DNA from: Desulfobulbus propionicus
GTDB taxonomy: Bacteria > Desulfobacterota > Desulfobulbia > Desulfobulbales > Desulfobulbaceae
Direction: 5' to 3'
Assembly: GCA_002746685.1 (NCBI GenBank)
Contig: PDQK01000016.1
Coordinates: 1-33,872, forward strand
Length of the DNA: 33,872 nucleotides
Shown here piece by piece: positions 32,995-33,872 of this stretch (position 1 is its first letter; the number at the start of each line of letters is the position of its first letter). The notes beneath the pieces are model-generated. The model was not told the origin of the DNA and did no database searches. It worked only from the letters and a program-made list of their open reading frames with translations. The translations under genes and the position numbers were made by a program.

Positions 32995-33618
32995 GATTAA
33001 GTACCTCAGAAAGAGTTTAATAATTGCGCAGACGCTCCTTCAATAACGGTTAGAACCTCCTGAAAGCTGCGTCTTCACTAAAACAGACCAATACTCTAAT
33101 GCTCACAATATAATTAGCAACACCTAAAATACGTTTAGAGTGAAAAACATTTTATAGTATAAGTATATATGTCCTTGCCATGGTATCTTGTTGGCATCCC
33201 TTGTCCTGGTAAACAATGTGTATCGCAATACAGCCCGTTTCATTCGCTTTGTAAGCGATTCTGGCCAACCAGAAAAGGCAGGGAATTTATGGACAAGAGC
33301 GGTTTTTAAGATAACGCTGCCTGCTCTGTTGGAGGAAGAGGCTGAAGGAGTCTCTTCTTTTTTACGTAAAAACAGTTGGTTAAATTGAAAAAACACTCTA
33401 AGGTTCAAGGAATGTTTGAAAAATATTTGTTTTTCTTAAGAGCATTATGAACCCACAAAAAATCAAGCGAATATCAGGCAATGGAAGGTAATCGCCAGTG
33501 AGTGTGCCCCATAGTGCACAGGAACACAGAGAACGCAGAGCTCTCCTGCGAGTGCAACGAGTCCGGTGAAACGACTTTCTTATGCTTTGTTTATTCTTTC
33601 TTTCCTAATAAGTAGTTT
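32995..33618. other. 624-base intergenic region upstream of fbpA
   Basis: AT-rich in its left half (33090-33175), where several -10-like hexamers on the minus strand could start fbpA transcription, but no full promoter or Fur box stands out. A small perfect hairpin TCGCTT-TGT-AAGCGA lies at 33244-33258. Short frames (33124-33408 minus, 33188-33388 plus) overlap one another and lack ribosome sites and recognisable content; I do not call them genes. Confidence 0.5.
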
Positions 33619-33872
33619 TCAATAGCGTCCACCAACAACCTTAAAATTCTGAGAAAAATCGTCTAACCTTGCTTTTTCGTTTTCACTCAAAAAAATATTC
33701 TGAGTAGCCCAATTTGAATTCAGATATTTTGATTGTCGTGTTCCTGGTATCGCAACGATATCATCACCTTTTACAAGTACCCATGCCAATGCCACTTGTG
33801 AAGGTGTAACACCTTTTTCAATAGAGATCTCTTTGATTTTTTCGACAAGCTTTTGGTTATTTGCAATAGCTT
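33619..33872 (-). CDS. Aldo/keto reductase, C-terminal part (runs off window)
   Basis: The minus-strand frame that enters from the right edge encodes the last 84 residues of an aldo/keto reductase: EKIKEISIEKGVTPSQVALAWVL, the IPGTRQSKYLNSN segment that binds the NADPH phosphate and adenine (the usual 'IPGT.....l.eN'), and LSENEKARLDDF near the stop at 33619. Enzymes of this family reduce aldehydes and ketones with NADPH in the cytoplasm. The catalytic tetrad lies beyond the window. A+T content is higher than in the neighbouring genes, which may indicate a different origin. Confidence 0.92.
   Translation of the reverse strand, partial: AIANNQKLVEKIKEISIEKGVTPSQVALAWVLVKGDDIVAIPGTRQSKYLNSNWATQNIFLSENEKARLDDFSQNFKVVGGRY

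Noticed and set aside
32995..33180. A Fur box before fbpA.
   Set aside because: Expected from function, but no 19-base match to the consensus is visible; only general AT richness.
33124..33408. A 94-codon minus frame and an overlapping 66-codon plus frame upstream of fbpA.
   Set aside because: They exclude each other, lack ribosome sites and match no family I know.

Overview
The window looks like a chromosomal segment of an anaerobic deltaproteobacterium (Desulfobacterota), most probably near Desulfobulbales. The reasons are the gene types: heterodisulfide-reductase-like electron-transfer proteins, an aldehyde ferredoxin oxidoreductase (AOR) family enzyme, a complete set of [NiFe]-hydrogenase maturation genes and a low-potential ferredoxin. 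The placement is inferred from gene content and protein character, not from a phylogeny.

Left edge (1-970, + strand): a small bactofilin and an overlapping DUF2284 cysteine-rich protein. A hairpin terminator then separates them from a long minus-strand block (15182 down to 1111). In transcription order this block holds a 113-aa cysteine-pair protein, an AOR-family tungsten/molybdenum enzyme, a MoaD/ThiS-like carrier, an HdrD-like iron-sulfur protein with an N-terminal helix-turn-helix, a double-length HdrA-like flavoprotein, an MvhD-like protein, an 85-aa zinc-ribbon-like protein, and hypF, hypC, hypD, hypE, hypA, hypB. The natural reading is a flavin-based electron-bifurcating or confurcating module attached to an AOR-type enzyme, next to the hydrogenase maturation machinery. 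No hydrogenase structural gene lies in the window. This block is the best candidate for something not well described.

Middle (15485-21875, + strand): a ferredoxin with an Asp in place of one cluster cysteine, a strong terminator, a small membrane protein, the decayed 3' end of an alanine racemase gene, argS, a small single-pass membrane protein, a GNAT acetyltransferase and secA with a strong terminator. From 21876 to 23215 there are hairpins and a minus-strand dCache-HAMP protein without an output domain. An 810-bp gap with hairpins and a good sigma-70-type promoter leads to a three-gene operon (24026-28872) encoding an ABC ATPase, a fused ABC-2 permease/GldG-like protein and a DUF4340 protein, ended by a terminator.

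Right part (28984-33872, minus strand): a crotonase remnant, then an fbpA-fbpB-fbpC ferric iron uptake operon. The full fbpB reading frame appears to start at an ATT codon behind a strong Shine-Dalgarno sequence held in a hairpin. At the edge is the C-terminal end of an aldo/keto reductase. No tRNA, rRNA, CRISPR array or intact insertion sequence was seen.
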